Part shown: positions 17,322 to 25,873 of the stretch, in pieces | How the letters are laid out: each line of letters starts with the position of its first letter | Numbering within the stretch: position 1 is the first letter of the stretch | Assembly (NCBI RefSeq): GCF_020329485.1 | Contig: NZ_JAGKJI010000059.1 | Span: forward strand, 1 to 38,693 | DNA from: Bradyrhizobium cenepequi | GTDB taxonomy: Bacteria > Pseudomonadota > Alphaproteobacteria > Rhizobiales > Xanthobacteraceae | Reading direction: 5' to 3' | DNA: 38,693 bases | Made by a program: the position numbers and the translations under genes | Notes under the pieces: generated by a model | Databases searched by the model: none | What the model saw: only the letters and a program-made list of their open reading frames with translations | Told to the model about the DNA's origin: nothing

Positions 17322-18635
17322 CTATCCCAATTGCCACACGGCGATTGGCTTCTCGTAGCCGCGGATCGGCAGCTCGCCACGCGACATCGCATCGTGTGCG
17401 GCTTCGCCGAGCGCCTCGCGCACTTCGGACGAGATCAGGAACTGCGAGTTCAGCTCCTTGTTGAGCGCCTCCAGCCGCGCGGCGAAATTCACGGTGTCGC
17501 CGATCACCGTATATTCCTTGCGCCTGGGCGAGCCGATATTACCGGCGACGACCTCACCGATATGGATACCGATGCCGATGCGCAGCGGCCAGCTTGTCGC
17601 CTCGTTGAACCGCTCATTGGCGATCAGCATCTCGCGCGCCGCTGCCACCGCCTGGTGCGCGGCGTCCTCGGCTGCAAGCGGTGCGCCGAACAGCGCGAGG
17701 AAGCCGTCGCCCAGGAACTTGTTCACGATGCCGCCGTGACGGTCGAGGATATCGACCAGCACGGCAAAGGCGCCGTCGAGCCGGTCGACCACCTCCTGCG
17801 GCGAGCGCGTCCGCGCGCCCGCGGTGAAGCTGCGGAAGTCGACGAACATCACCGCGACGCGGCGGATATCGCTGTCGGTCGAAGCGCCCTCCGTCATCAG
17901 ACGCTCGACCACCTGCGGCGAGACGTGCTGGCCGAATAAATCCGTGATGCGGTCGCGCGCGGTGGCAGCCTGGATGCTCGCCTCGAATTGCCGCCGCAAC
18001 TGCATGCCGACCGCGCCGGCGAGCATGCCGCAGGTCAGCAGGATCAGACTGCGCGCGGCGTGATAGTAAACGTTGGGCTCCGGCGCGGCGTCTCCTGCCG
18101 GATGGTAGAACATCGCCATCCAGAACAGTTGCGCCGCCGCGACGAAGCCGGTGAAGGTCGAGAGCCAGAAATCCAGCCGCAGCGTCGAGAGGATGATGAA
18201 GATGAAATAGACAAGCGGCCCGACGAAGCCGAGCGCCGCTTCCGAGCCCATGCTGTTGATCTGCAGCGCCAGCGCAACGGTCGGTATCGAGGTCTCGACC
18301 AGCGCACCGATATAGCGGCGGATCACGGGCAGGTCGCGCCCCTTGCGCATGTGCCAGGTGATCGCCGTATGCACCCACAGTTCGAACAGGATGAACGGCA
18401 CGGTGATGGCATAAAGATAGAGCGGATTGAGATTGCCATGCCAGACTCGGCTCACCGCATCGGGCGCGAAGATGTAGACGGCCCCGGAGATCAGCGAGAG
18501 CAGCACCGTCGTCCCGATCAGCGCCTTGATCCGGAGCAGCTCGGTCGTCATCACTTCGCGCATTAATATCTGGTGGAATTCAGCCGATACGGCCGAAGCC
18601 TGCACGTCCTTTCTCCTGCCCCAGAAACCGGCCAT
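17322..18635 (-). CDS. Membrane-bound class III adenylyl cyclase
   Basis: A 437-residue protein. Residues about 35-212 carry six hydrophobic segments and residues about 255-437 a class III cyclase domain. The two metal-binding Asp residues (Asp266 in FVDFRSF, Asp310 in FLGDG), the adenine-specifying Lys306 and Asp380 (VIGDTVN) and the transition-state Asn383 and Arg387 are all present, so it should make cAMP rather than cGMP and be active as a homodimer. The layout resembles the MASE-type sensor cyclases of rhizobia. The PhzF-like gene follows it closely. The signal sensed by the membrane part is unknown. Confidence 0.9.
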   Translation of the reverse strand: MAGFWGRRKDVQASAVSAEFHQILMREVMTTELLRIKALIGTTVLLSLISGAVYIFAPDAVSRVWHGNLNPLYLYAITVPFILFELWVHTAITWHMRKGRDLPVIRRYIGALVETSIPTVALALQINSMGSEAALGFVGPLVYFIFIILSTLRLDFWLSTFTGFVAAAQLFWMAMFYHPAGDAAPEPNVYYHAARSLILLTCGMLAGAVGMQLRRQFEASIQAATARDRITDLFGQHVSPQVVERLMTEGASTDSDIRRVAVMFVDFRSFTAGARTRSPQEVVDRLDGAFAVLVDILDRHGGIVNKFLGDGFLALFGAPLAAEDAAHQAVAAAREMLIANERFNEATSWPLRIGIGIHIGEVVAGNIGSPRRKEYTVIGDTVNFAARLEALNKELNSQFLISSEVREALGEAAHDAMSRGELPIRGYEKPIAVWQLG

Positions 18636-18666
18636 GCTCGCACCCTCGCGTCGAGCGACTATAGCC

Positions 18667-19833
18667 TCAATCGAGCGTGCGACGGAAGCGCGTCACGGCG
18701 ATCGTCATCGCCACCAGCATCAGTACAATGAGTGCAATCGTGTCGTATTGCAGGTTGGCGAGGCCGGCGCCCTTGAGCATGATGGCGCGGACGATGCGGA
18801 CATAATGGGTCAGCGGCAGGCCCTCGCCGAGATATTGCGCCCACAATGGCATGCCCGCGAACGGAAACATGAAGCCGGAGAGCAGGATGCTAGGCAGGAA
18901 GAACATCATCGAGAGCTGCATCGCCTGCAACTGGTTCTGCACGATGGTCGAGAACGTATAGCCGATCGACAGGTTGGTGGTGATGAACAGCGTGGTCAGC
19001 GCCGCCAGCAGGAGCACGCTGCCGAGGATCGGCACGCCGAACAGCAGCACGCCGATGCCGACGATCAGCGACGCCTGCACGAAGCCGACAATGACATAAG
19101 GAATGATCTTGCCGAACATCACCTCCACCGGCTTGATCGGCATCGACAGCAGGCTCTCCATGGTGCCGCGCTCGATCTCGCGCGTCACCGACAGTGCGGT
19201 GAAGATCAGCATGGTCATAGTCAGGATGGTGCCGACCAGGCCCGGCACGATGTTAAGCCGCGACTCGGCGGCCGGGTTGTAGCGGGCATGCGTCCTGATC
19301 TCGAACGGCATGTCCGGGGCATCGCCGACATGCAGATCGTGCTCCAGCGCGGTCTGCACCAGGGCGCCGAGCGCGCCGAGCGCCGAGCTTGCCGCGATCG
19401 GATCGGTGGCGTCGGCCGCTACCAGCAGCGCCGGTTTGTCGCCGCGCCTGACCGCGCGCTCGAAGCCGCGCGGGATCTCGACGCCGAACAGCACCTTGCC
19501 GGATTTCAGGAGGTCGTCGAACTCGGCGACGTCGTGCACCTTGCGGGTGAAGCGGAAATAAGCGGTGTTCTCCATCGCCTTCAGGATCGAACGCCCGAGA
19601 TCGCTGTCCTCCTGGATCAGCACCGCCGTCGGCAGATGGCGCGGCGTGGTGTTGATGGCATAGCCGAACAGCAGAAGCTGCATCACCGGGATCATCACGA
19701 TCATGGCGAAGGAGACGCGGTCGCGGCGGAGCTGGATGAATTCCTTCACCAGCATCGCATAGCTGCGCCGCCAGAAGCCGAACGCGGGCTCCCTTGTCTC
19801 AACACCAGGATGGACTGCGTCGATCGCGGTCAT
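18667..19833 (-). CDS. ABC-2 type efflux permease
   Basis: A 388-residue ABC-2 permease of the YhhJ/YbhR type. One helix near residues 40-60 is followed by a large periplasmic domain (about 65-205), then five helices with the conserved TREIERGTMESLLSMPI segment. It is the last gene of a TetR-HlyD-ATPase-permease operon. AAGGA nine bases before the ATG lies in a 13-nt tandem duplication that also spans the ATPase stop codon. Only one permease is present, so a homodimer or a single split transporter is implied. Confidence 0.9.
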   Translation of the reverse strand: MTAIDAVHPGVETREPAFGFWRRSYAMLVKEFIQLRRDRVSFAMIVMIPVMQLLLFGYAINTTPRHLPTAVLIQEDSDLGRSILKAMENTAYFRFTRKVHDVAEFDDLLKSGKVLFGVEIPRGFERAVRRGDKPALLVAADATDPIAASSALGALGALVQTALEHDLHVGDAPDMPFEIRTHARYNPAAESRLNIVPGLVGTILTMTMLIFTALSVTREIERGTMESLLSMPIKPVEVMFGKIIPYVIVGFVQASLIVGIGVLLFGVPILGSVLLLAALTTLFITTNLSIGYTFSTIVQNQLQAMQLSMMFFLPSILLSGFMFPFAGMPLWAQYLGEGLPLTHYVRIVRAIMLKGAGLANLQYDTIALIVLMLVAMTIAVTRFRRTLD

Positions 19834-19863
19834 TGGAAGTTATCCTTGGAAATTATCCTTGGA
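19833..19863. repeat. 13-nt tandem duplication at the ATPase-permease junction
   Basis: TTGGAAGTTATCC (19833-19845) and TTGGAAATTATCC (19846-19858), then a partial TTGGA. On the coding strand this duplicates the AAGGATAA segment that gives both a ribosome-binding site and the ATPase stop codon. Confidence 0.75.
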
Positions 19864-20787
19864 GCGGCCCATGAGATCGATGAAGACGTCTTCGAGCGAC
19901 GGCTGGCTGTCCTGCCAGTGCCAGCGCGGATCGTCGCGATAGGATGCGATGGTTGCATCGAGCGCCGCCTTGTCGCGACCGGACACATGCAGGCTGGTGC
20001 CGAACGGCGCCACCATGTCGATACCCGGCTTGCCGGTGAGTTCACCGGCGAGCCCGTTGAGATCGTCGCCGGAGACTGTAAAGGTCGAGAGCGCCGATTC
20101 CGCGATCACCTCTTCCACGGTGCCGTGCGTCAGCAGATGGCCATAGGCGATGTAAGCGATCTCATGGCAACGCTCGGCCTCGTCCATGTAGTGCGTGGAG
20201 ACCAGCACGGTCAGGCCCTCGGCAGCGAGCGCGTGAATCTCGTTCCAGAAATCGCGCCGCGCCTTGGGGTCGACGCCGGCGGTCGGCTCGTCCAGCAGCA
20301 GAAGTCTCGGATTGGGCAGCGTGCAGGCGCCGAGCGCAAGCCGCTGCTTCCAGCCGCCGGAGAGATTGCCGGCAAGCTGCTCCTCCCGGCCATTCAGCCC
20401 GATTCGCCCGATCATCTCGTGCGCCGCGCCGCGCGCGTCAGGCATGCCGTAGAGCCGCGCGACGAATTCCAGATTCTCGCGCACCGAAAGATCCTGGTAC
20501 AGGCTGAAGCGCTGGGTCATGTAGCCGACCTGGCGCTTGATCCGATCGGCGTCGCGGCGGATATCGTAGCCGAGGCAGCTACCGTCGCCGCTGTCGGGCG
20601 TGAGCAGGCCGCAGAGCATCCGTATGGTCGTGGTCTTGCCGCTGCCGTTCGGCCCCAGGAAGCCGTAGATCGAGCCGCGCCTGACCTGCATCGACAGATC
20701 GTGCACGACCTCGCGGCCGCCGAACGATTTGGAGAGGCCATGGACATCGATGGCGATATCGGGTGCGCTGGTCGCGATCGTGCTCAT
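19840..20787 (-). CDS. ABC transporter ATP-binding protein (efflux)
   Basis: A 315-residue ATPase. Walker A is GPNGSGKTTT (about residues 44-53), the signature is LSGGWKQR, and Walker B is LLLLDEPTAGVD. The C-terminal region after about residue 230 is the extension typical of YbhF/drug-exporter ATPases. The ATG overlaps the end of the HlyD gene (ATGA). It powers the permease encoded downstream. Confidence 0.92.
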   Translation of the reverse strand: MSTIATSAPDIAIDVHGLSKSFGGREVVHDLSMQVRRGSIYGFLGPNGSGKTTTIRMLCGLLTPDSGDGSCLGYDIRRDADRIKRQVGYMTQRFSLYQDLSVRENLEFVARLYGMPDARGAAHEMIGRIGLNGREEQLAGNLSGGWKQRLALGACTLPNPRLLLLDEPTAGVDPKARRDFWNEIHALAAEGLTVLVSTHYMDEAERCHEIAYIAYGHLLTHGTVEEVIAESALSTFTVSGDDLNGLAGELTGKPGIDMVAPFGTSLHVSGRDKAALDATIASYRDDPRWHWQDSQPSLEDVFIDLMGRSKDNFQG

Positions 20788-21569
20788 TGCCGATCCGCCA
20801 CCGGCGTCTTCGGATTGAGATAGACGCTGATCGGCTGCCCGACGCGCAAGGCATCGGGCCGGCTCGGCCGCGCCTGGATCAGGTAGACCAGCTTGTTGCG
20901 CTCATCGAGGCTGTAGATCACGGGCGGCGTGTATTCCGCCGTGGTCGCGATGAAGTAGATCTTCGCGGTGAGATCGGCGGCGCAATTGTCGCAGACGACG
21001 CGGACCTGGTCGCCGATTGAAAGCTTCGGCAGTTCGGTCTCGGGGACGAAGAAGCGCAGCTTCATGTTGCCGGGCGGCATGATCGAGAGCACCGGCCGCT
21101 GCGCCGCCACCATCTCGCCTTCGCGGAAATAGATCTGCTGGATGGTGCCGGCGACCGGCGCAAAGCCCTTGCGCCGCGCCAGCCGCGTCTCTGACGTGTT
21201 GACCTTTGCTTCGGCCACGCGCAGCGCCGAGACGGCGGCGTCAAGATTGGCCTGCGTGCCTGCGCCCGTCCCTCTCAAGGAAGCGGCGCGGTCATAGGTC
21301 TGCTGCGCATTGGCAAGCGTGGCCTTGTTCTGATTGAGATCGGCCTGCTGCAGGTCGTCGTCGACGGAATAAAGGAGGTCGCCGACCTTCACCTCATCCC
21401 CCTCGCGCACGTTCAGCTTGGTCACACGGCCGGCCTCATCCGGGCTGACAAAGATCATGTCGGCTTCCACCCAGCCCTGGAAACCGGGATCGCGGCGCTC
21501 CTGGCAGCCGGCGAGCGCCGCGGCCAGCGCCACCATTGCCAGGATTTTCACCGTGCGCCACGGGGTCAT
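20784..21569 (-). CDS. HlyD-family lipoprotein adaptor
   Basis: A 261-residue membrane-fusion protein. The N-terminus has a lipoprotein signal ending LAGC (Cys22), then a lipoyl-like half (VSPDEAGRVTKLNVREGDEV), a helical hairpin (about 75-135) and the second lipoyl half. It would link the inner-membrane ABC exporter to an outer-membrane channel, as YbhG does. It overlaps both its upstream and downstream genes by four bases. Confidence 0.9.
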   Translation of the reverse strand: MTPWRTVKILAMVALAAALAGCQERRDPGFQGWVEADMIFVSPDEAGRVTKLNVREGDEVKVGDLLYSVDDDLQQADLNQNKATLANAQQTYDRAASLRGTGAGTQANLDAAVSALRVAEAKVNTSETRLARRKGFAPVAGTIQQIYFREGEMVAAQRPVLSIMPPGNMKLRFFVPETELPKLSIGDQVRVVCDNCAADLTAKIYFIATTAEYTPPVIYSLDERNKLVYLIQARPSRPDALRVGQPISVYLNPKTPVADRQ

Positions 21570-22279
21570 GTCGTCCTCCGCTCGCCGAAAATCAGGTCGA
21601 GATGGACGCGAAACATCTCGGTCGCGTCCAATGGGGAATGCCGGTTGAACATGCTCTGCCAGATCACGGCGACCAGTGCCGGCGCGATCATGATCTGCGG
21701 ATAGCGCGCCAGCTCTTTATTGCGGATCTCACCGCGCGTGATCGCAAGATCGATCAAGGCGCGCATGCCGGCCATCCCGCGCGAGACCACTTCGCGGAAA
21801 TAGAAATCGGCGATCTCCGGAAAGCGCGGTCCTTCGGACATGATCAGACGCACGATATCGCCGCGCGATGTCGAAGCGACCTCTCGGATAAACATTAGCG
21901 CGAAGCCTTCCACCGCCTCGCGCACTGATCCATGCAGCGGCGCCGGCGATGCCATACGGTCGATCAGCGGCACCAGCGCGGTCCGGATCAACTCCTCGAA
22001 CATCGATTCCTTGTCCTTGAAGTGCAGGTAGATCGTCCCCTTGGCGACGCCGGCGCGCCTGGCGATGTCGTCGATCCGGGTCGCGGCAAAGCCGCGTGCG
22101 ACGAACTCCTGCATCGCCGCCTCCACGATTGCAGACCGCCGCTCCGCCGCGCGCTCGGCGCGGTTCGGCCCGTTGCCTGTGATCTTCGCCGAGATCACTT
22201 TTGACACCTTGGCGCGCGCCGCCCTGCTGGCCGGTCGGTGGGCCTTGGACGCAACGGATCTTTTGGTGGGCCGTTTCAT
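21566..22279 (-). CDS. TetR-family repressor of the efflux operon
   Basis: A 237-residue regulator. After a basic N-terminal extension of about 40 residues comes a TetR helix-turn-helix (FAATRIDDIARRAGVAKGTIY) and a ligand-binding domain. The ATG at 22279 is used; a GTG two codons upstream (22285) is an alternative. A 20-bp palindrome begins ten bases before the ATG and is the likely operator. The gene is first in the operon and overlaps HlyD by four bases, so the repressor controls its own operon. Inducer unknown. Confidence 0.88.
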   Translation of the reverse strand: MKRPTKRSVASKAHRPASRAARAKVSKVISAKITGNGPNRAERAAERRSAIVEAAMQEFVARGFAATRIDDIARRAGVAKGTIYLHFKDKESMFEELIRTALVPLIDRMASPAPLHGSVREAVEGFALMFIREVASTSRGDIVRLIMSEGPRFPEIADFYFREVVSRGMAGMRALIDLAITRGEIRNKELARYPQIMIAPALVAVIWQSMFNRHSPLDATEMFRVHLDLIFGERRTT

Positions 22280-22288
22280 GCTCACATT

Positions 22289-22308
22289 ATGACTGACCAG
22301 TCAGTCAT
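22289..22308. promoter_or_regulatory. TetR operator palindrome
   Basis: ATGACTGAC-CA-GTCAGTCAT, perfect 9-bp arms with a 2-base centre. The half site TGACTGAC matches operators known for many efflux-associated TetR proteins. It lies immediately upstream of the tetR start and therefore in or beside the operon promoter. Confidence 0.85.
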
Positions 22309-22350
22309 TGTCAAGCGGCGATAGCGTCGGAATGGAGCGAAACGCTCCTC

Positions 22351-22454
22351 GTCATTCCGGGGCGTGCGCAGCACGAGCCCGGAATCCATTCGTCAACACG
22401 TTTTGCGGCCCGATGGATTCCGGGTCTGCGCCTTCGGCGCATCCCGGAATGACG
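22351..22454. repeat. 'ATTCCGG' palindromic repeat pair
   Basis: The left half-unit is GTCATTCCGGGGCG to CCCGGAATCCATT, with a 21-base spacer (22391-22411), and the right half-unit is GATGGATTCCGGGT to CCCGGAATGAC. It lies between the tetR start and the alcohol dehydrogenase stop. Confidence 0.88.
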
Positions 22455-22464
22455 AGGATAGGGC

Positions 22465-23490
22465 TTAAGCGAACTCCAGCACTATGCGGCCGTCGATCTT
22501 TCCGGACTTCATCCGGTCGAAGATGTCGTTGATCTTCTCCAGCGGCGCCTTGGTGATTTCGGCGTGCACCTTGCCGTCGGCGGCGAAGGCGATGGCTTCG
22601 TCGAGATCGCGGCGGGTACCGACGATCGAGCCGCGCACGGTGATGCGCTTCAACACGACGTCGAAGATCGGCGTCGGGAATTCGCCGGGCGGCAGACCGA
22701 CGAGGCTGACGGTGCCTTTGCGACGGACCATCTTCAGCGCCTGCGCAAACGCGGCGGTGGATACCGCCGTTACCAGCACGCCGTGCGCCCCTCCCCCGGT
22801 CGATGTCAGCACTTTCTCCACTGCCCCATCGGACAGCGCATTGACGGCGAGGTCGGCGCCGGTGGCCTTCGCGAGTTCGAGCTTATCCTCGGCGATATCG
22901 ACCGCGACAACCTTCAGCCCCATCGCCTTTGCATATTGGATCGCGACATGGCCGAGGCCGCCGACGCCGGAGATGACGACCCACTCGCCGGGCCGCGCTT
23001 CGGTCTCCTTCAATCCCTTGTAGGTCGTGACGCCCGCGCACAGGATCGGCGCGATCTCGGCGAAATCAATGTTGGCCGGCAGTTTCGCGGCGAAGGCGGC
23101 CGACGCGATGACATATTCGGCGAAGCCGCCGTTCACGCTGTAGCCGGTGTTGTGCTGGTGCTCGCACAGCGTTTCCCAGCCGGTCTCGCAATACTCACAG
23201 CGCATGCACGCGTCATGCAGCCAGGCGACACCGATGGCATCACCGACCTTGAGGTTGGTCACACCAGGACCAAGCGCTGCGACAATGCCCGCGGCCTCAT
23301 GGCCGGGAATGAACGGCGGAACCGGCTTCACCGGCCAGTCACCGGACGCGGCATGCAGATCAGTATGACATACGCCGCAGGCTTTGACCTTGACCAGAAC
23401 TTCGCCCGGCCCCGGTTCCGGCACCGGCACATTCTCGATCGCGAGCGGCTTGCCAAAATTTCGGACAACAGCGGCTTTCATGGTCGGCAT
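22465..23490 (-). CDS. Zinc-dependent alcohol dehydrogenase (AdhP-type)
   Basis: A 341-residue medium-chain dehydrogenase. Catalytic zinc ligands are Cys41 (CGVCHTD), His64-Glu65 (GHEAAG) and Cys151; the structural zinc site is Cys95, Cys98, Cys101 and Cys109. The NAD(P) motif is GVGGLG (175-180). It interconverts primary alcohols and aldehydes in the cytoplasm. AAGGAG precedes the ATG. The gene stands alone between the efflux operon and the DUF4189 gene. Confidence 0.92.
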   Translation of the reverse strand: MPTMKAAVVRNFGKPLAIENVPVPEPGPGEVLVKVKACGVCHTDLHAASGDWPVKPVPPFIPGHEAAGIVAALGPGVTNLKVGDAIGVAWLHDACMRCEYCETGWETLCEHQHNTGYSVNGGFAEYVIASAAFAAKLPANIDFAEIAPILCAGVTTYKGLKETEARPGEWVVISGVGGLGHVAIQYAKAMGLKVVAVDIAEDKLELAKATGADLAVNALSDGAVEKVLTSTGGGAHGVLVTAVSTAAFAQALKMVRRKGTVSLVGLPPGEFPTPIFDVVLKRITVRGSIVGTRRDLDEAIAFAADGKVHAEITKAPLEKINDIFDRMKSGKIDGRIVLEFA

Positions 23491-23649
23491 CTGTCTACTC
23501 CTTCGTTTCGGAAGGCAGACTAGCGGGTGCGTAACTGCCGCCTTTGATCGACGTCAAACGGAGTGACCAAACCGGGCCTGCGACGAACGATCACTCGTAG
23601 CCTCGGTGGAGCAGCGCGCAACCCAGGAGTGTGCATCAACCTCGCAAGC

Positions 23650-23681
23650 GGTCCCGGGTTCCGCTTCGCTTCACCCGGACC
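23650..23681. repeat. Inverted repeat downstream of the DUF4189 gene
   Basis: GGTCCCGGGTTCCGCTTCGC then TTCACCCGGACC. The arms GGTCC(C)GGGT and ACCCGGACC pair with one bulge. It lies 11 bases past the stop codon of the DUF4189 gene and may serve as its transcript end, without a T-run. Confidence 0.45.
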
Positions 23682-23692
23682 ACAACGGCCAA

Positions 23693-24082
23693 CTAACCCT
23701 TGGCGTCGCAGGCCCAGGCGCGGATCACGCATTCCTTGCCGCCATACTCATAGCATTTGCGGGTGGCGGCGTTCAGCGAGCTCGAGATCTTCGGCTCCAC
23801 CGCATAGCCGTGGGCGCCGCAAGGATTCGTCATGTCGATCGAGAACGCAGCGCAGGCGCGCTTCATGGTGATGGTGGTGCATTCACCCTTGCACTGCTTC
23901 AGCGCGGCGGTGCGCGCCTGCGCTTCAGCGGGATAGTCATAGGCCTGGCCATAGGCGCCGCATTTGCCCACGGCAAACGCGCCCGCCGCCCAGCTCTCGG
24001 TGATGAAGCGCGTCGCGCCCAACGATAGCGTCAGCGCAAGAATGAACAACGCGCGGCGTTGCGCGGCAGCCGTCGAGACCAT
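23693..24082 (-). CDS. DUF4189-family secreted cysteine-rich protein
   Basis: A 129-residue protein: a membrane or signal segment (about residues 10-33), then a DUF4189 domain with eight Cys (KCGAYG, KQC, GEC, RAC, NPCGAHGYA, RKC, KEC, WAC), which are likely disulfides in the periplasm. DUF4189 proteins have no settled function. ATG at 24082 is used, with GGGA upstream; a GTG one codon before is possible. Confidence 0.75.
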   Translation of the reverse strand: MVSTAAAQRRALFILALTLSLGATRFITESWAAGAFAVGKCGAYGQAYDYPAEAQARTAALKQCKGECTTITMKRACAAFSIDMTNPCGAHGYAVEPKISSSLNAATRKCYEYGGKECVIRAWACDAKG

Positions 24083-24168
24083 CACTTCCCTACCCCCAGA
24101 TAGTCGGCGGAAACTCTAGTCGGCGGACGTTTCCACTTGGTGAACGGGAGGTTGAAGACGATCGACGT

Positions 24169-24250
24169 GTAGGGTGGGCAAAAGCGCAGCGTGCCCACCA
24201 TCGAGAGGAGACTGCGTATTGGCGGGCACGCTCCGCTTTGCCCACCCTAC
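24169..24250. repeat. 'GTAGGGTGGGC' palindromic repeat
   Basis: The left arm is GTAGGGTGGGCAAAAGCG to GTGCCCACC and the right arm GGCGGGCACGC to GCCCACCCTAC. It is an 82-bp imperfect hairpin of a family different from the ATTCCGG repeats. It lies between the DUF4189 start and the end of the MoeA-like/MocA gene. Confidence 0.88.
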
Positions 24251-24268
24251 GAAACTACGATGCAGCGC

Positions 24269-25873
24269 TTATCCGCCCCGCGCGGCTTCGAGCGCTTGCG
24301 GGGTGTCGATGTCGAGGAAGGCGCTCTCGCCGTCGACGGGGACTTCGGCCACCGCTTCGGCATGCTTGGCTATCAAATGGCGGGCACCGACGTCGCCGTC
24401 GAGCGTCATCAATTCATTGAAGAAGCGCCGCGACCACAGCACGGGATTGCCGCGCCTGCCTTCGCTGACGGGCACCGCGATCAAATGGCCGCGGTCGGGG
24501 GCAAAGGTGTCGATCAGCCGGTCGATCAAGGACGCGTCGATCAGCGGCATGTCGCCGAGGCAGATCACGGCGCCGTCGGCGCTATCTGAGAGAGCGGAGA
24601 TGCCCACCTTTACCGAATTCGCAAGCCCGCCGGCGAAATCCGGATTGCGCACGAATTTCACCTTCAGCCCCTGCAGCGCCTGCTCGACGAGTTCTGCCTG
24701 ATGGCCGGTGACCACGATCACCTCCGAGGCCTTTGACGCCAGCGCCTGCTCAGCGGCGATGCGCACGAGCTTCTTGCCATCGATCTCGGCGAGCAGCTTG
24801 TTGGGGCCGCCCATGCGTGTCGAGCGACCGGCGGCGAGCACGATGGCCGCGACGTTGCGATTGCCTTCGGTGTCGGAGCCCGTGCGTGGTTGCGGCCGCG
24901 TCACGATCTCCATCAGCAGCCCGCCAACGCCCATGCCGGTGAGCTCGGCGCGGGAGACCTTGATCCCCGCAAGCAGGCGCATCAGCACCCAGTCAAATCC
25001 GTTCTCGACCGGCGAGCGCGCGCAGCCGGGCGCGCCCAGCACCGGCACGTTTGCCGCACTGCCGATCAGGAGCAGATTGCCCGGATCGACCGGCATGCCG
25101 AAATGCTCGACCGCGCCGCCGATCCCGGTGATCGCTGCCGGGATCACGTCGCGCCTGTCGGCGATCGCGGAAGCGCCGAACACGATCACGAGCTCGGCAC
25201 CTAGCGCGAGGAGTTCCTTGATCGACGCGGCGAGCACGGTCTCCTCATGCGGCACGCGGCGCTCAGCGATGATGTTGGCGCCGGCAGGCGCCAGCCGCTC
25301 GGCAGTAACGCGCAGCGTCTTCTCGATCACCTTCGGCGACAGCCCCGGCAGCATCGTGGAGACCACGCCGACCTTCTTGATGACATAAGGCGCAACCCGC
25401 AGCGTCTCGCGGCCGGCCACCGCGAGCGCCGCGTCGCGCAAGCGCGCTTCAACACCAAAAGGAATAAGCTTGACGGTTGCGATCATCTCGCCTTCGACGA
25501 CCGGCTTGAACGCGGTCAGGGTTGCGAGCGTGATCGCCTCATCGACGCCATTGATACGATCGACCGCGGCGCGGTCGATCACCAGCACGCCGGCGCGCGC
25601 CGCGAACAAATTGGCGCGGCCGGTAAAGGCGCGTTCGACATTGACGCCATCACCGGCAATGGCCTGCGCGATGCTGGCGGCGGCGGCATCTTCGGAGACG
25701 TCGCCCTCCTCCAGCCGCACGACGACGATTTCCTTCACCCCGGCCTTGTCCAGGGCGTCCACTTCGGCAGCGCCGATCGTGGTGCCCTTCTTCAGCACCA
25801 GCGATCCCTGTCGCAGGGTATGCACGGTGACGCCGCCAATCGCGTCACCCGGACTGGCTGGCCCGAACCTCAT
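24269..25873 (-). CDS. MoeA-like / MocA-like fusion (molybdenum cofactor nucleotidyltransferase)
   Basis: A 534-residue fusion. Residues about 1-335 are a molybdopterin-binding (MoeA/MoaB-like) domain with VFGASAIADRRDVIP at 231-245. Residues about 341-534 form a nucleotidyltransferase of the MobA/MocA class (LAAGRSTRMGGPNKLL, then CLGDMPLID). MocA adds CMP to molybdopterin for CO dehydrogenase and xanthine oxidase type enzymes, which fits the cox context. The ATG overlaps the end of the XdhC C-terminal gene by four bases. It is the last gene of the cox cluster. The nucleotide specificity (CTP) is inferred. Confidence 0.85.
   Translation of the reverse strand: MRFGPASPGDAIGGVTVHTLRQGSLVLKKGTTIGAAEVDALDKAGVKEIVVVRLEEGDVSEDAAAASIAQAIAGDGVNVERAFTGRANLFAARAGVLVIDRAAVDRINGVDEAITLATLTAFKPVVEGEMIATVKLIPFGVEARLRDAALAVAGRETLRVAPYVIKKVGVVSTMLPGLSPKVIEKTLRVTAERLAPAGANIIAERRVPHEETVLAASIKELLALGAELVIVFGASAIADRRDVIPAAITGIGGAVEHFGMPVDPGNLLLIGSAANVPVLGAPGCARSPVENGFDWVLMRLLAGIKVSRAELTGMGVGGLLMEIVTRPQPRTGSDTEGNRNVAAIVLAAGRSTRMGGPNKLLAEIDGKKLVRIAAEQALASKASEVIVVTGHQAELVEQALQGLKVKFVRNPDFAGGLANSVKVGISALSDSADGAVICLGDMPLIDASLIDRLIDTFAPDRGHLIAVPVSEGRRGNPVLWSRRFFNELMTLDGDVGARHLIAKHAEAVAEVPVDGESAFLDIDTPQALEAARGG

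Noticed and set aside
18526..20823. 765-codon plus-strand frame opposite the efflux genes
   Set aside because: Long frames opposite high-GC genes are expected; composition is Arg/His/Asp-biased and it crosses three real genes.
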